Shown piece by piece: positions 39,657 through 51,754 of a stretch of DNA of 64,000 nt. Each line of letters starts with the position of its first letter. The first letter of the stretch is position 1. Where the stretch lies: positions 161,315 through 225,314 of the forward strand of contig CAUYUJ010003403.1 in the NCBI GenBank assembly GCA_963575745.1, written 5' to 3'. This DNA comes from Prorocentrum cordatum. Lineage: Eukaryota; Sar; Dinophyceae; Prorocentrales; Prorocentraceae. The notes below the pieces were generated by a model that was given only the letters and a program-made list of their open reading frames with translations, was not told the origin of the DNA and made no database searches. A program made the position numbers and the translations under genes.

Positions 39657-41135
39657 AGTGCTCACTACTCATTACGCACTACTCATTACCCACTACTCAC
39701 TACTCGCTACTCACTACTCACTTCTCACTAATCACTACTCACTTCTGACGACTCACTACTCACTACCCACTACTCACTACCTACTACCCACTACTCACTA
39801 CTCCCTACTCACTACTCACTACTCACTACTCACTGCTCACTATCCACTACTCAATACTCACTACTCACTACTCTCTAAACACAACTCACTACCCACGACG
39901 CACAAATCACGCATCATTACTCACTACCCACTAACCATTATCCACTGCTCACTAATCACTACTCACACTTCACTATTTACTACCCACTGCCCACAACTCA
40001 CTACTCACTATCCACTACTTGCTACTCCCTGCTCGCTGCACAGTACTCACAACTCACTACCCACTACTCGCTACTCCCTACACCGTAGTCGCTACCCAAT
40101 GCGCACCACTCACTACTACTCACTACGCACTAGCTCCCACTACTCACTACTCACTACTCCTTACTCACTACTCCCAACTCACTACTCTCTACTCACTACT
40201 CACTACCCAGTACTCAATTCTCCCTACTCACTGAACACGACTCAGTGCCCACGACTCGCTACTCACTAAGCACTGTTCATTACCCACTATCCACTACCCA
40301 GTACTCAGTACTGAGTATTACAGTTCACTACTCACTACTCACTGCCCACAACTCACTACTCACTATCGGCTGCTCGGTACTCGCTACTCCCTACTCCCTA
40401 CACTGTACTCACTGCAACTCGCAACTCTTTACTCCCTACTCGCTACCCACTAATCACTAGTCACAAGTCGCTACGCTACTCACTTCTCACTATTCAGTAC
40501 TCACTATTCACTACTCACGACCCACTACCCACTACGCACGACTCACTGCTCACTACGCAATATTTGCTACACACTACGCGCTACTCACTACTCACTACCC
40601 ACTACTCCCTACCCCCTACTCGCTAGTCACTAGTTACACGTCGCTACTCACTACTCACTGTTCAGTACCCACTACTCACAACCCACGACTCACTACTCAC
40701 TACCCATTACTCACTACTCGCTACTCCTTACGCACTACCCACTGCCCAATACTCAATACCGTTTTCGCACTTCTCCTTACACACTACTCACTACTCAGTA
40801 TTCAGTACTCATTACTCACTACTCACTGCTCACTACTCGCTATTCCATATTCGCTACTCACTACTGACTACTCCCTCCTCACCACTCACTATTCACAGTG
40901 CCCTATTCGCGACTCCTTATTCACTACTCGCTACTCCCTACTCGCTACTCACTACTCACTGCCCGCACCCCACTACCCACTAAGCACTACTCACTATTCA
41001 CTACTCACTACTCATTGCGCACTACTCACCACTCCTGACTCCTCTTCACTGCTCGCTACTATCTACTCACTACTCACTATTCACTATTCACTACTCACTA
41101 CACAGAACTATCTAGTCACTACTTAGTAATCACTA
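39657..41135. repeat. CTCACTA heptamer array, ~1.48 kb
   Basis: Long degenerate 7-bp array (CTCACTA) directly following the telomere-like tract. All minus-to-plus frames read as Thr/His/Tyr/Ser/Leu repeats and are not genes. Confidence 0.95.
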
Positions 41136-41139
41136 TCCC

Positions 41140-41330
41140 GAGGCCAGACCACCCCCCTTGCGGGAGAGGTCCTCTCCCGGGCCCCCTGTTCGGCGCACAG
41201 GGGGGGGAGGGGGGGTCGGACCCCCCCCCTTAAGGGGTGGAGGGGGGGGGGGTCGAAAATCTCACCCCCCCTTTCGAAGGAGGGGAGGGTGGGGGGGTTC
41301 AGACCCCCCCCCTCTTCAATTACAGGGTGA
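41140..41330. other. Poly-G/poly-C rich stretch
   Basis: Several G or C runs of 8-12 bp; no gene. Confidence 0.8.
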
Positions 41331-41394
41331 TCCAGTGGCGCGCTTTCCCTAAGTGACCCTACTGGGATGGCTCCCCCTATTCCCAGCCTCCTGG

Positions 41395-42090
41395 GGTTGT
41401 ACTAGTACAGCCACTCTGGCCCTAAAAATACGTCCGCTGGGGCAGAAATGTGAGGGTGTCTTGAGCGGGAGCGCTTTTCCGCCGGTCGTGCCAGTAGGCC
41501 TGCGTAGCCCTACAAGTGTGCCCCGGCCAGCACCACCCCAGCATCCTGGGGTCGTGCCAGGAAGGCTACGCCCTAGCAGCGCGCCCGTCGGGGTGGAATC
41601 GTGAGGATGTCTCGAGCGGGGGCCCTCTCCGCCAGTCGAACTGGCCAGGCCCCCCCTCCCCAGCCGGGCCGTACTACAACGCCAATGTAGTGCTACCAGC
41701 CCCCGTCAGGGCGGAATTTTAAAGATGTCTCGAACGGGGCCCTCTCCGCGGGTCTTAGTGGAAGGCTGCAGACGTACTAGTACGACCGCGTGGCGTATTA
41801 GTATGGCGAATTAGGCGTGTCGGTGCGATCTTGGAGGTCAAGGCGGTAGGGCTCTGTATGCGTACTAGTACGACTGCGGCGAGCAAGGTGTACGGCTACG
41901 TATGCGTACTAGTACGACCGCGCGGCTGACAAGTAGGGCAAAGTAGGCGTACGAATGCGATCTCGCAGGGCGTACTAGTTGGGCTATGTAGGCGTACTAG
42001 TACGACAGCGGCGTCCAAGGCCTATCGTACTAGTGCGGGTACGTAGGCGTACCAGTACGGCGAAGTGGGTGTACTAGTAGGATCTCTGGG
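41395..42090. repeat. GTACTAGTAC palindrome repeats, cluster 2
   Basis: Same family as 38735-39240: CGTACTAGTACGACCGCG units and GTGAGGATGTCTCGAGCGGG blocks. Confidence 0.8.
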
Positions 42091-43180
42091 CAAAACCAAT
42101 TGAATCTGCCGCTATGACCTGTCCAAGGCAGTACAATATCACACCAGACACCTACAGAACGGCCCACTACGCTCCATCGGCTCCAGGTCGACCCTCATGA
42201 CAGCCTGCAAAGACAACAGCTACAGTTTGTTTTGGGGCTCAACACAGTACAAGTGAGATGTTCGCGTTCTCGCTGCTTCGAGCGACTGAAGCCAAAGGTG
42301 GCCCAAGAAACCCCCCAGGCTTGTTCGAAACAACCCAAGAGCCGAACTGCTTCGAGACAGCCCAAGCGCCAGACTGACCCGAGACGGCCCAAGATTTCAA
42401 GACTGCGAGGTATGCCCGCTTGTTAGACAGCCAGGGTTGTCAGGCGTGTCACCCAGGTGGACCAGTGCAGGGCCTGGGTTGTGCTGTCGATGTGCCGCCT
42501 TAAGATTGAAAAGGAAGGGTTGTGCTGGCGTGGTGGGGATGGGCGGGGGCATGGGGGGAGGAACTGTATCCACCGGTCGTTGAAAGCAGGTATTCTTCGA
42601 CTCCCAGACTCCAGTCTACTTTAAGCGCCTTCCTACTTCAAGAGTCAAGTGGTTTTCACCCTTCCCTCCTCTTCAGGAGGCGGGCGGAAGCCCAATCTAC
42701 TTCCAACGCCTTCCTACTTCATGTTTCTATCTACTTCTTCCGACCGATGGGTAGTGCACCTTGACGGTGCTGCTGGTGCCATCGGGCACACCAGCAGGGC
42801 TCTTGTTTCACCTTTTCCCTGTGGATCGGCGTCACCTCGTGCTGAAACGCACGCTGGCGCCCGACGCCGACGACCAAGAAGCGAGAGCATTTTCAGACTG
42901 CGCTATCTTCAGACCAGAACCATCACGGGCGTTGTCGTCGCCGCAATACCATTAGCACTGCCATTCTGACTGCCATCATCATCGCCCTTATCATATCCAT
43001 CGCCATCGTCATTATCATTGCCATCACCGACCTCGCCGCAGCGCCACTGCCATCACCAACAATACAGTCAGGGCCGCTTCCACATCCTGCTTCTTTGTAC
43101 TACCGTTGCCCGCTCCTCCTGTCAAGTCGTACTCATGCCCGTGGTGCTGATCATGGGGATGGCGGCAATGGCTGATGATG
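42091..43180. other. Low-repeat stretch without a supported gene
   Basis: Short AACCCAAGA..-type repeats (42290-42420) and a two-copy block with CTACTT..GCGCCTTCCTACTTCA (42610-42730). No recognisable coding region. Confidence 0.5.
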
Positions 43181-43224
43181 GCGATGACGACCATTGATGT
43201 TGATGACGGTTGTCATGCTGTCAG

Positions 43225-43228
43225 TTGA

Positions 43229-43313
<85 letters not shown>

Positions 43314-43400
43314 GTGATGTTGATGATGATGATGCTGACGATGATGCTGATGCTGATGCTGATGATGATGATGCTGATAGCAATGATGATGGTGGTGGAA
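43225..43400. repeat. (GAC)n-(GAT)n microsatellite
   Basis: GAC/CGA then GAT trinucleotides with TGC interruptions. Confidence 0.95.
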
Positions 43401-43424
43401 ACAGGGAGGGACGGGAACATGACA

Positions 43425-43855
43425 CAAACACACACACATTCACGCACGCACGCACGCACACACAACACACAGCACACCCAACACGCACAACAAACAACAC
43501 ACACAACACGCGCAACACAATACACACACCGCACACAACACACAACACACAGCACACAACACACACAACACACAACACGCACAACACACACAGCACGCAA
43601 CAAACAGCACGCACAACATACAACGCACACACAACACACGCAACACACTCAACACACAACACACAACACACAACACGCAACACATAACACAACACATCAC
43701 ACAGGAAACCACACAACACGCAACACACAACACGCTCAACGCACAACACACAACACAACACACATACCACAACACACAAGCACACAGCACACACAACACA
43801 CAACACGCACTACACAACATACACAATACACACAACACACAACACACACAGGAGT
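43425..43855. repeat. ACACAACAC-type microsatellite
   Basis: About 430 bp of CA-rich repeats with ACACAAC and CACGCA variants. Confidence 0.95.
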
Positions 43856-43859
43856 ACAT

Positions 43860-44090
43860 GTTTTTCGTCCAGGTTGGCTTTCGCCCGGTTCGTTTCGCTC
43901 CGTTCGTTTCGCCGGGTTCGTTTCGCCCGGGTTTGCTTTCGCATGGCTTTCTTTCGCCCAAGTTGGTTTTCGCCCAGGTTGGCTTTCGCCCGGGTTGGCT
44001 TTCGCCCGGGTTGGCTTTTGGGGTTTTGCTTGGGTTGGTCTTCCGCCCAGGATGGCTTTCGCCTGGGTTCGTTTTCGCTCTCCTCTTCCT
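43860..44090 (+). repeat. 16-bp minisatellite TTTCGCCCGGGTTGGC
   Basis: About 12 units of TTGGCTTTCGCCCGGG. The reverse complement occurs as an array at 47272-47665. Confidence 0.9.
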
Positions 44091-44404
44091 TCCTCCTCTC
44101 GCAATTGTCCTTCTATGCTGCTGATGCTCCTTTTCCTCTTTTGGCTCCTCTTGCCCGCGGCCGGTTGGCTGGAGCTCCATTGCGTTCCCGCAGCAGCACT
44201 GGAATTCTTTACGCTTCGCGTATCCCCACCAGCCCATCTCACAACAGCTTCATGCGAAGCATGCCGACAGTCGTGTTTTTCAGGCGTGTGTCCGTTTGGC
44301 CCCGCATATCTCCCCTGTTCTTCCTTCCTCCCGCCTCCTTGTACATCCTCCTTGTGGGGGGAGCGGGAGAAGGACGAGGCGGAGGAGGAGGGAGAGAAAG
44401 CGCT

Positions 44405-44815
44405 CCTCGTGATTTGAGTCGTTTGGGGTTTCTCGTCCTGGTGTGAGTCGTTCGGGCCCTTCTTCCTGGTGTGAGTCGTTCGGGCTCTTCGTGGTGTGAG
44501 TCGTTCGGGCTCTTCGTCCTGGTGTGAGTCGTTCGGGCTTCTCGTGGTGTGAGTTGTTCGGGCCCCTCATCCTGGTGTGAGTCGTTCGGGCCCCTCCTCC
44601 TGGTGTGACTCGTTCGGGCTCCTCGTGGTGTGAGTCGTTCGAGGCGCGCGTCGTGGTGTGAGTCGCTCGGGCTCCTCGTGGTGTGAATGGGTCGGGCGCC
44701 TCGTCCTGGTAGGAGTCGTTCGGGGTCCTCCTTCTGGCGTGAGTCGTTCGGGTTCTTCGTGGTATGAGTCGTTCGGGCCCCTCGTCCTGGTGTGAGTCGT
44801 TCGGGCTCCTCGTGG
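44405..44815. repeat. GTGTGAGTCGTTCGGGC minisatellite
   Basis: About 12 units of 28-40 bp: GTGTGAGTCGTTCGGGC then CCTCGTCCTG variants. Confidence 0.9.
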
Positions 44816-45045
44816 GGCCTCTTGGCGGCCTCTTGGAGCCTCTTGGGGCCTCTTGGGGGCCTCTTGGGGGCCTCTTGGGGGCCTCTTGGGGGCCTCTTGG
44901 GGGCCTCTTGGGGGCCTCTTGGGGGCCTCTTGGGGGCCTCTTGGGGCCTCTTGGGGGCCTCTTGGGGGCCTCTTGGAGGCCTCTTGGGAGGCTCCTGGGG
45001 GCCTCTTGGGGCCATCCTGGGGCCTCTTGCGACCTCCTCAGAAGC
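44815..45045 (-). repeat. 15-bp GGGGGCCTCTTGGGG array
   Basis: Nearly perfect GCCTCTTGGGG units, the most regular copy of the CCAAGAGGC family in the window, in the reverse orientation. The 15-bp period keeps all frames open. Confidence 0.9.
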
Positions 45046-45074
45046 GCAAAGAAGCGCTGCCCCCTGAGAAGGAC

Positions 45075-45220
45075 AAAATGAGCCCAAAACCCTAGTAAAA
45101 TCAATGATTTTGCTATGAAGGAAGATGAGCGCGGCCCCCTCGGGAGGCCAAAATGGGGCCAAAACCTTTGTAAAAACAATGATTTTGGCTTCACAGAAGA
45201 GGAGGGGGCTACAAGAGCGT
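45075..45220. repeat. Two-copy ~80-bp repeat
   Basis: AAAATGAGCCCAAAACC / AAAATGGGGCCAAAACC, each followed by AAAA(T/A)CAATGATTTTG. A similar AAAATCAATGATTT occurs at 61650. Confidence 0.7.
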
Positions 45221-45589
45221 CCCCCCGTCGGGGCCAGAATCCTCGTGAGGGTCGTCGTTTTTTGGCCCTCCCAGGCGTCGAAAAAGACCCTCCTGACGAC
45301 CCGCGGGGTGCCCTCTCCAGGCCCAGGGGGAGGGGGTAGGGGGAGGGGTAAACCCCTCCCCGAAGGGGAAGAAGGGGGGTTGAGGACAGAGGGGGCTCGC
45401 TAAACCACTCACGCCCTAAAGGGCTGGTGGGAGTACAACCCCCCGCCTTCTTCCCGGACGGCCTGATCTTGCTCAGGCTCCCTGAGGCCTGACCATGCAC
45501 TTTGCCCTTGCTCAGGCTCCCCTGAGGCCCAGGGCCAGTCAGTGCTATGTGCCGCCCTGGCATAGCTAGACGCGTGTTTACTCGAGCGT

Positions 45590-47260
45590 GCCCAACACTT
45601 TCGTGTTCCGCCCGCCCGACCCGACCCGACCCGCGCGTCAGGGTCTGCCTGGCCCGACCAGACCCGTCCCGCCCGTTAGGGTCTGCCCGCCCGACACGAC
45701 CCGCCCGTTCGGGTTCTCGCGTGCTTGTTCGAGCGCGCCCCACACTTTAGTGTCCCGCCCGCCTGTCCCGACCCGCCCGTTAGGGTCCGCCCGACCCGAC
45801 CAGACCCGTCCCGCCTGTTAGGGTCCGTCCGCCCGACCCGACCCACCCGTTAGGGTTCACGCGTGCTCGCTCCGGCATGCTTCACATTTTAGTGTCTAGC
45901 CCGCCCGACCCGACCCGCCCGTTAGGGTCCGCCCGACCCGACCCGACCCGTCTCGCTTAGGGTCCGCCCGCCCGACCCGACCCGTCCGTTAGGGTTCACG
46001 CCTGCTCGCTCCGGCGCGCCCCACACTTTACGTGTCCCGCCTGCCCGACCCGACCCGCCCGTTAGGGTCCGCCCGACCCGACCCGACCCGACCCGCCTGT
46101 TGGGCTCCACCCACCCGACCCAACCCGCCTGTTAGGGTTCCCGCGTGCTCACTCGAGCGCGCCCCACACTTTAGTGCCCCGCCCGCCCGACCCGACCCGC
46201 CCGTTAGGGTCCGCCCGGCCCGGCCCGATTCGACCCGCCCGTTAGGGTCCACCCGCCCGACCCAAACCAGCTGTCAGGGTTCACGCGTGTTCATTAGCCC
46301 GCCCGACACGACCCGCCCGCGCCGTAGGCCTACCCTAGGCATACCCCTAGGCCTTCCTCCTAGGCTAGCCTAGGTCTGCTCCTAGGCCGTTCCCTTAGAA
46401 ACACCCTAGGCTTACACCTAGGCCGCCCGCCCGACACGACCCGACACGACCCGCTGCGTCATATTTTAGTGCCCCGCCCGCTCGACACGACCCGCCCGTT
46501 AGGGTCCGCCCGGCCCGACCCGACCCGTCCCGCCCGTTAGGGTCCGCCCGCCCGACCCGACCTGCCCGTTCGGGTTCACGTGTGTTCATTCGAGGGTGCG
46601 TCACATGTTAGTGCCCCGCCTGCCCGACCCGATCCGCCCGTCAGGGTCCGCCCGGCCCGACCCGACCCGTCCCGCCTGTTAGGGTCCGCCCGCCCGACCC
46701 GACCCGCCCGTTCGGGTTCACGCGTGCTCGCTCTGGCGTGTCCCACAATTTAGTGTCCCGCCCGCCCGACCCGACCCGCCCATTAGGATCCGCCCGGCCC
46801 GACCCGACCCCTCCCGCCCGTTAGGGTCCGCCCGCCCGACCGACCCGCCCTTTTAGGGTTCAGAGCGACCCCCACTTTAGTGTCCTGCCTGACCCGTTCC
46901 GCCCGTAAGGGTCCGCCTGCCCGACCCGACCCGCCCGTTAGGGTTCACGCCTGCTCGCTCGGGCGTGCCCCCGACCCGCCCGTTAGGGTTCACGCGTGTT
47001 CACTCGAGCGCGCCCCGCACTTTTCGTTCTCCGCCCGTCGACCCGACCCGCTCGTTAGGTTTCACGCGTGCTCGTTCCAGCGCGCCTTACATTTTAGTGC
47101 TCCGCCTGCCCGACCCGACCCGCCCGTTAGGGTTCACGTGTTCTCACTCGAGCGTGCCTCACACTTAAGTGCCCCACCCGCCCGACCCGACCCGCCCGTT
47201 ACGGTCCGCCCGACCCGACCCGAGCCGTTCCGCCTGCCCGACCCGACCCGCCCGTGGGAG
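45590..47260. repeat. ~145-bp GC-rich satellite E (CCCGACCCGCCCGTTAGGGT)
   Basis: About 12 higher-order units. Each has several CCCGACCCG and CCCGTTAGGGT(C/T) pieces and one TTCACGCGTGCTCGCTC..CACACTTTAGTGTCC block. Confidence 0.9.
46315..46430. repeat. CCTAGG palindrome cluster
   Basis: About nine CCTAGG (or near) sites in 115 bp inside satellite E. Confidence 0.85.
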
Positions 47261-47271
47261 CCTGCGCCCAA

Positions 47272-47665
47272 CCCCGGCGAAAGCCAACCCCGGCGAAACG
47301 AAACGCGGCGAAAGCCAACCCTGGCGAAAGCAAGCTCGGCGAAACGAACCCCGGCGAAAGCCAACCCCGGCGAAACGAAACCCGGCGAAAGCCAACCCCG
47401 GCGAAAGCCAACCCCGGCGAAAGCTATCCCCGGCGAAAGGCAACCCTGTCGAAAGCCAACCCTGGCGAAACGAAGCCCGGCGAAAGCCAACCTCGGCGAA
47501 AGCCAACCCCGGCCAAAGCAAGCCCGGCGAAAGCCAAGCCCGGCGAAAGCCAAGCCCGGCGAAACGATGTCTGGCGAAAGCCAACCCTGGCGAAAGCCAT
47601 TCTGGCGAAACGAAACCCGGAGTAACGAAACCCGGCGAAAGCCAATTCTGGCGAAAAGCATTTGT
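47272..47665 (-). repeat. 16-bp minisatellite, inverted relative to 43860-44090
   Basis: About 24 units of GGCGAAAGCCAACCCC and shorter GGCGAAACGAA variants. Confidence 0.9.
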
Positions 47666-48225
47666 GCCCACACGCTCATTTGACAAAATCTCTCGATGCG
47701 GCTGACCGTGACCCGTGTCCGCCGCGGGGACGACCGCGACCGAGATGCCCTCAACCACGTCCGAGCGGCGCTCCGCCGCGACCGACCGCGGCTGATATCG
47801 ACGAACTGGTCGCGGCCGTTGTGCTCCCGCTTCCGATGAGTTTCCCACATCTTTTTTTTTTAGGCGCTGAGAGGCGTCCAAAATGTCCAAGAGGCGTTTA
47901 ACATGGTCCAGGAGGGCGCCCAGACGGCCCAAGATGATGGTTCCAGGAGGCCATCACCTCAGGATTGCGCTTTTCCATGATTCCCTGTGCACTGCACACG
48001 TAGTTGGGGACGGGGCCCACTGCAACAAATGGAGCGACAGGGGGGCCCGCTCTTGCGAGGCCGCATGCTGTTCCCCAGCTCGTTCGGACAGCCGTCAAGG
48101 TGACTCAATAGGAATCTCCGGCGGTTCACGAGGCGTTTCAAACGGCCCAAGAGGCTTCCGAAATGCTTCGAGAGCGCTCCAAAAGAATTTCCAAGGGGGC
48201 CCAAGAGGCAGTCATCTCTAGGCTT
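47666..48225. other. Mixed non-coding stretch
   Basis: GC-rich unique sequence, then CCAAGAGGC-type minisatellite pieces (47865-47960, 48110-48225). No gene. Confidence 0.5.
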
Positions 48226-49330
48226 CGGGGCTTCGGGAGCGCGCACCCATAGCTATTTGCGAATATTTGTGGCGTCGGGTCCCCGAACACATATCCCAAG
48301 TCAGAAAATGACGAATTTCTGCTCTGGAAAGGGCGTGGCGCTTAAAGGCACCCTCCGTGGGGTGGTTTCGCGGCTTCGAGAGCGCAGGTCCGTAGTGATT
48401 TGCAAGAGGGTGTGGCTTCGGCGACGAAACCTGGTGGTACTTTTGGCAGGACTGGACCTCGGGAGCGCGAGTCTGGTGTAATTTATGAGGGGATTGTGGC
48501 TGGGGAAACACGAAGCTGGTGCACTTTACATAGGATTGTGGCTTCGGGGGCACCCCTGCGTAGTCGTTTTCTTGGACCTGTGGTTTCGGAGACCCCGACT
48601 GGTTGTACTACTCAAGGCAGGGTTGTGACGTCGGGAGCGCGATCCCGGTGTGATTTACGAAATGACTGGCATCGGGCGCGCGGGTCTTGTGTAATTTACA
48701 ATGCACTGTACGTCGGAGAGTGTGCGTCTGGTGTACTTTACGTGGGATTCTGATTTCGTGAACGCCCAAGCGTTGCACTTTTTAATGGATTTTGTCTTCA
48801 ACGACGCAAGCTGGTTGTCGTTTTGAAGGGGTTCTGGATTCTGGAGCGCGAGCATGGTGAAATTTACCAGGGGTTGCGGCTTCGGGGACACGAATCTGAT
48901 TTGATTTACGGCGCCAGTGTGTAGTAAATGCACAACGGGTTCTGACATCGGGGGTGTAAGCTTGTCGTAGTTCCAACAGGGGTTGCGGCCTCGGGTGCGC
49001 GAGTCAGGTGTAATTTACCAGGGATGTGGCTTGGGGAGAGCGAACCAGGTTTAATTTGCATGGGGAGTGTGGCCTCGGTGGTCCAAGCGCGACGTAACTG
49101 ACAGTGCTTTGTGGCTTCGTGAGCGCAGGTCAGGCGTAATTCTGTAGGAACTGTGGCCTATGGGGAGCGAGTAGGTTGAAATCTTCAAGGGTGTGTGGCC
49201 TCAGGAGCTCGAAGTGGGTGTAACGTGCATGAACAGCGAATCCGTTGTAATTCAGATGGAATTGCGGCCTCGGGAGTGCGAGCCTATAGTAACTTAGTAG
49301 GGGTTATAGGTTGTGGGGAGCGAGTCCAGT
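48225..49330. repeat. ~40-bp satellite D, diverged cluster
   Basis: About 25 degenerate units with GTGGCTTCGGGAGCGCGA and TGGTGTAATTTAC blocks; more decayed than 35690-36165. Confidence 0.8.
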
Positions 49331-49475
49331 GATATCCAGCTGCCTCAGCAAACCCAGCCACCGTGCTTGTGCAACAGCGCGGCAGGAAGGATGCCGAGCG
49401 TAGGAACGACGCAATTTCGACGAGAAGTCTGCATTGGGGCGGGTCGTGATTCCGACCTCGTCTTCGTCCGAACGG

Positions 49476-49560
49476 CAGGGAGGGGGAGGAGGAGGAGGAG
49501 GAGGAGGAGGAGGAGGAGGAGGAGGAGGAGGAGGAGGAGGAGGAGGAGGAGGAGGAGAAC
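49476..49560. repeat. (GGA)n microsatellite
   Basis: About 27 GGA units. Confidence 0.95.
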
Positions 49561-49584
49561 ATGAGGATGAGGAGGAAAATGCTT

Positions 49585-49925
49585 CCTGGGTCCTTCTTAG
49601 GGCCTTCTTGGGGCCTTCTGGGGGCATCTTGGGAGCTTCCTGAAAGCTTCTTGGGGGCTCTTGGGGCCTCTTGGGAGCCTCTCGGGGTGGCCTCTTGGGG
49701 CCTCTTGGGCTGTCTTACGGACGCCTATGGAGGCCGCCTTGGGGGCCTCACGAGGCCGCGTTGGTGCCCTCTTGGGGCGGTTCGCGGTCGTCTTAGGGTC
49801 CTCTTGGGAGTGCCTTGGGCGATTTTTGGGCCCTCTTGGGCCAGCTTCGGGCCCTTTTTTGGGGGCCTCTCGGGCTGTCGTCGAGCTCTCTTGGAGGTTT
49901 CTTGGGCCGCCTTGGGCAGTCGGAA
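49585..49925 (-). repeat. GCCTCTTGGGG minisatellite
   Basis: Degenerate reverse-orientation member of the CCAAGAGGC family. Confidence 0.8.
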
Positions 49926-49987
49926 ACCCGAACAGGTGAGAAACTGATCATCTTTTAAACACTCACGGAACGGTGAGCGTTTTTTAT

Positions 49988-50255
49988 CCGTAAGGGCTTC
50001 GCCCCAATGCCGCCGGCTCCCCTCTCTTAGAGTGGGACTTGCTAGAGCTGTGTTGGGATTTCTGGACGCTGACGTGAAGCAATGTCGGGACTTCACGCGA
50101 GGGCCAATCTGAATTTACGAGGGTTTGTGAATTCAGTGGCGCGAAATATGAGGTAATTTACGATGGTTTATGGTTTCGGGGACGCGAATTTGGTAACTGA
50201 CAAGGGTTTGCGGCCTCGGGGCCTCGGGGACGCAACGATTGCATAATTTACCATG
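49988..50255 (+). repeat. Left edge module plus satellite D units
   Basis: TCCGTAAGGGCTTCGCCCC (as at 35499), then GTGAAGCAATGTCGGGACTTC and about three satellite D units. It breaks off at about 50258; satellite D resumes at 52395. Confidence 0.65.
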
Positions 50256-50329
50256 TAACGCCCCTCACGGGGGTAGAAACCAATTGGACCAAGTGTACTT
50301 GCTGGGGCGTCACGCTGTCACCCTGCTCA

Positions 50330-50470
50330 TCCTTTCCTCATCATGCTCGTCCTCCTCCTCATCCTTCTCCTCGTCCTCCTCCTCCTTTTCCTTGTCCTCC
50401 TCCTCCTCCTCCTCCTCCTCCTCCTCCTCCTCCACGTCCTCCTCCTCCTCCTCCTCCGCCTCCCCCTCCC
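50330..50470. repeat. (TCC)n microsatellite
   Basis: TCC/CCT repeats with GTC interruptions. Confidence 0.95.
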
Positions 50471-50494
50471 TGCCTCGGGCGTGATGGACCATGG

Positions 50495-50835
50495 GACCTC
50501 ATGGAGCCTCCTGGTAATCCCGGGGGCCTCCTGGGATAGCAACCTCTGGGGACTTCCTGCGGCCTCTTGAAACCTCCTGGGCTCTCCTAGGGTATCCTCA
50601 GCCCTCCAGGGGCGTCCGCAGCGTTCTGGAACTTGTGGGTCGTTCAGGATACGCCCGGAGCGTGACGGGACCTCCTGGGGCCTTGTGGGACCTCGCGGGG
50701 CATCCTGGGACCTCCTGGAGCGTCCTGGAGCCTCCTTAGGATTCCCACGGCCTCCGGGGACGTCCTGAAGCCTCCTGGAGCTTCCTGATGCCTCCTGAGA
50801 CCTCCTGGGGCCTCTTGGCGGCTCTCTAAGAAGCC
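50495..50835 (-). repeat. CCTCCTGGGG-type minisatellite
   Basis: Degenerate CCTCCTGG and CCTCTTGG units, reverse orientation. Confidence 0.8.
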
Positions 50836-50919
50836 ACGCACGGGGCCTCAAAATTGGCGACAGTTTCAAGGATGGGAGCCTTCGAAAGAGCGTGTTCTAC
50901 CGCTGCTGGCGGAAAACCG

Positions 50920-51126
50920 GGGGGGGTCACTACCGGTTCGAACCCCTCCCCCCCCCCTCAGAAAACGGGGGGGGGGTCACTACCGGTTCGAACCCCTCCC
51001 CCCCCCCTCATCATGAAAAGGGGGGGGGGTCACTACCGGTTCGAACCCCCCCCCCCCTCGAACTCGAAAACCGGGGGGGGTCACTACCGGTTCGAGCCCC
51101 CCCCCCCTCGAAAACCGAGGGGGGGT
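50920..51126 (+). repeat. ~60-bp repeat GGGTCACTACCGGTTCGAAC, four units
   Basis: Each unit is a G run, TCACTACCGGTTCGA(A/G)CCCC, a C run, then a short linker with GAAAAC. G and C runs can pair as a hairpin. Confidence 0.9.
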
Positions 51127-51735
51127 GCGGACAGTGGTGGGGACGGTGGTGGTGGGGACAGTGGTGAGGGGACAGCGGGACAGTGGTGGGGACAGTGGGA
51201 CAGTGGTGGGGACGGTAGTGGTGGGGACAATGGTGAGGACAATGGTGGGAACAGTGGGGACAGTGGGACAGTGGTGGGGACGGTGGTCGTGGGGACAGTG
51301 GTGTGGGGACAGTGGGAATGTGGTGGAAACAGTAGGACAGTGGATGCTACAGTGGTGGTGGGAACAGTGGTGAAGGCGGTGGCGAGGACGGCGGTGGGAC
51401 AATGGGACAGAGGTACAGTGGGGACAGTGATGGGGACAGTGGGGGCAGTGGTGGGAACAGTGGGACAGCTCAGTGGGACAGTGGAGGAGTCAGTGGGACA
51501 GTGGGGACAGTGGGGATAGTCGGGCAGTGGTTGGGGCCGTGGAGAAAGTTGGGAGAGTGGAGCCGTGGCGGGAACAGTTTTGGGGACAGTGGGGACAGTG
51601 CGACAGTGGTGGTGGCACTGGTGGGGACAGTAGGGGCGGTGGTGGAACCAGTGGGGACACTGGTGGTGAGGACAGCGGTGCTGGGAACAACAGTGGGGGA
51701 TGTGGTGAGGATGGTGGTAGGGACCGGGAGTCGTT
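51126..51735. repeat. GGGGACAGTGGTG minisatellite
   Basis: About 600 bp of GGGACAGTGG and GTGGTGGGGACAGT units, ending near 51735. Confidence 0.9.
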
Positions 51736-51754
51736 TGCTGGCGGTGAGAGGGGG

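Noticed and set aside
44280-45743. 487-codon minus ORF
   Set aside because: Made of translated GCCTCTTGGGG and GTCGTTCGGGC minisatellites with no domain.
50920-51126. tRNA-derived T arms in the GGTTCGAACC units
   Set aside because: The match is confined to ten bases in a palindromic G-run/C-run unit; no A box is seen.
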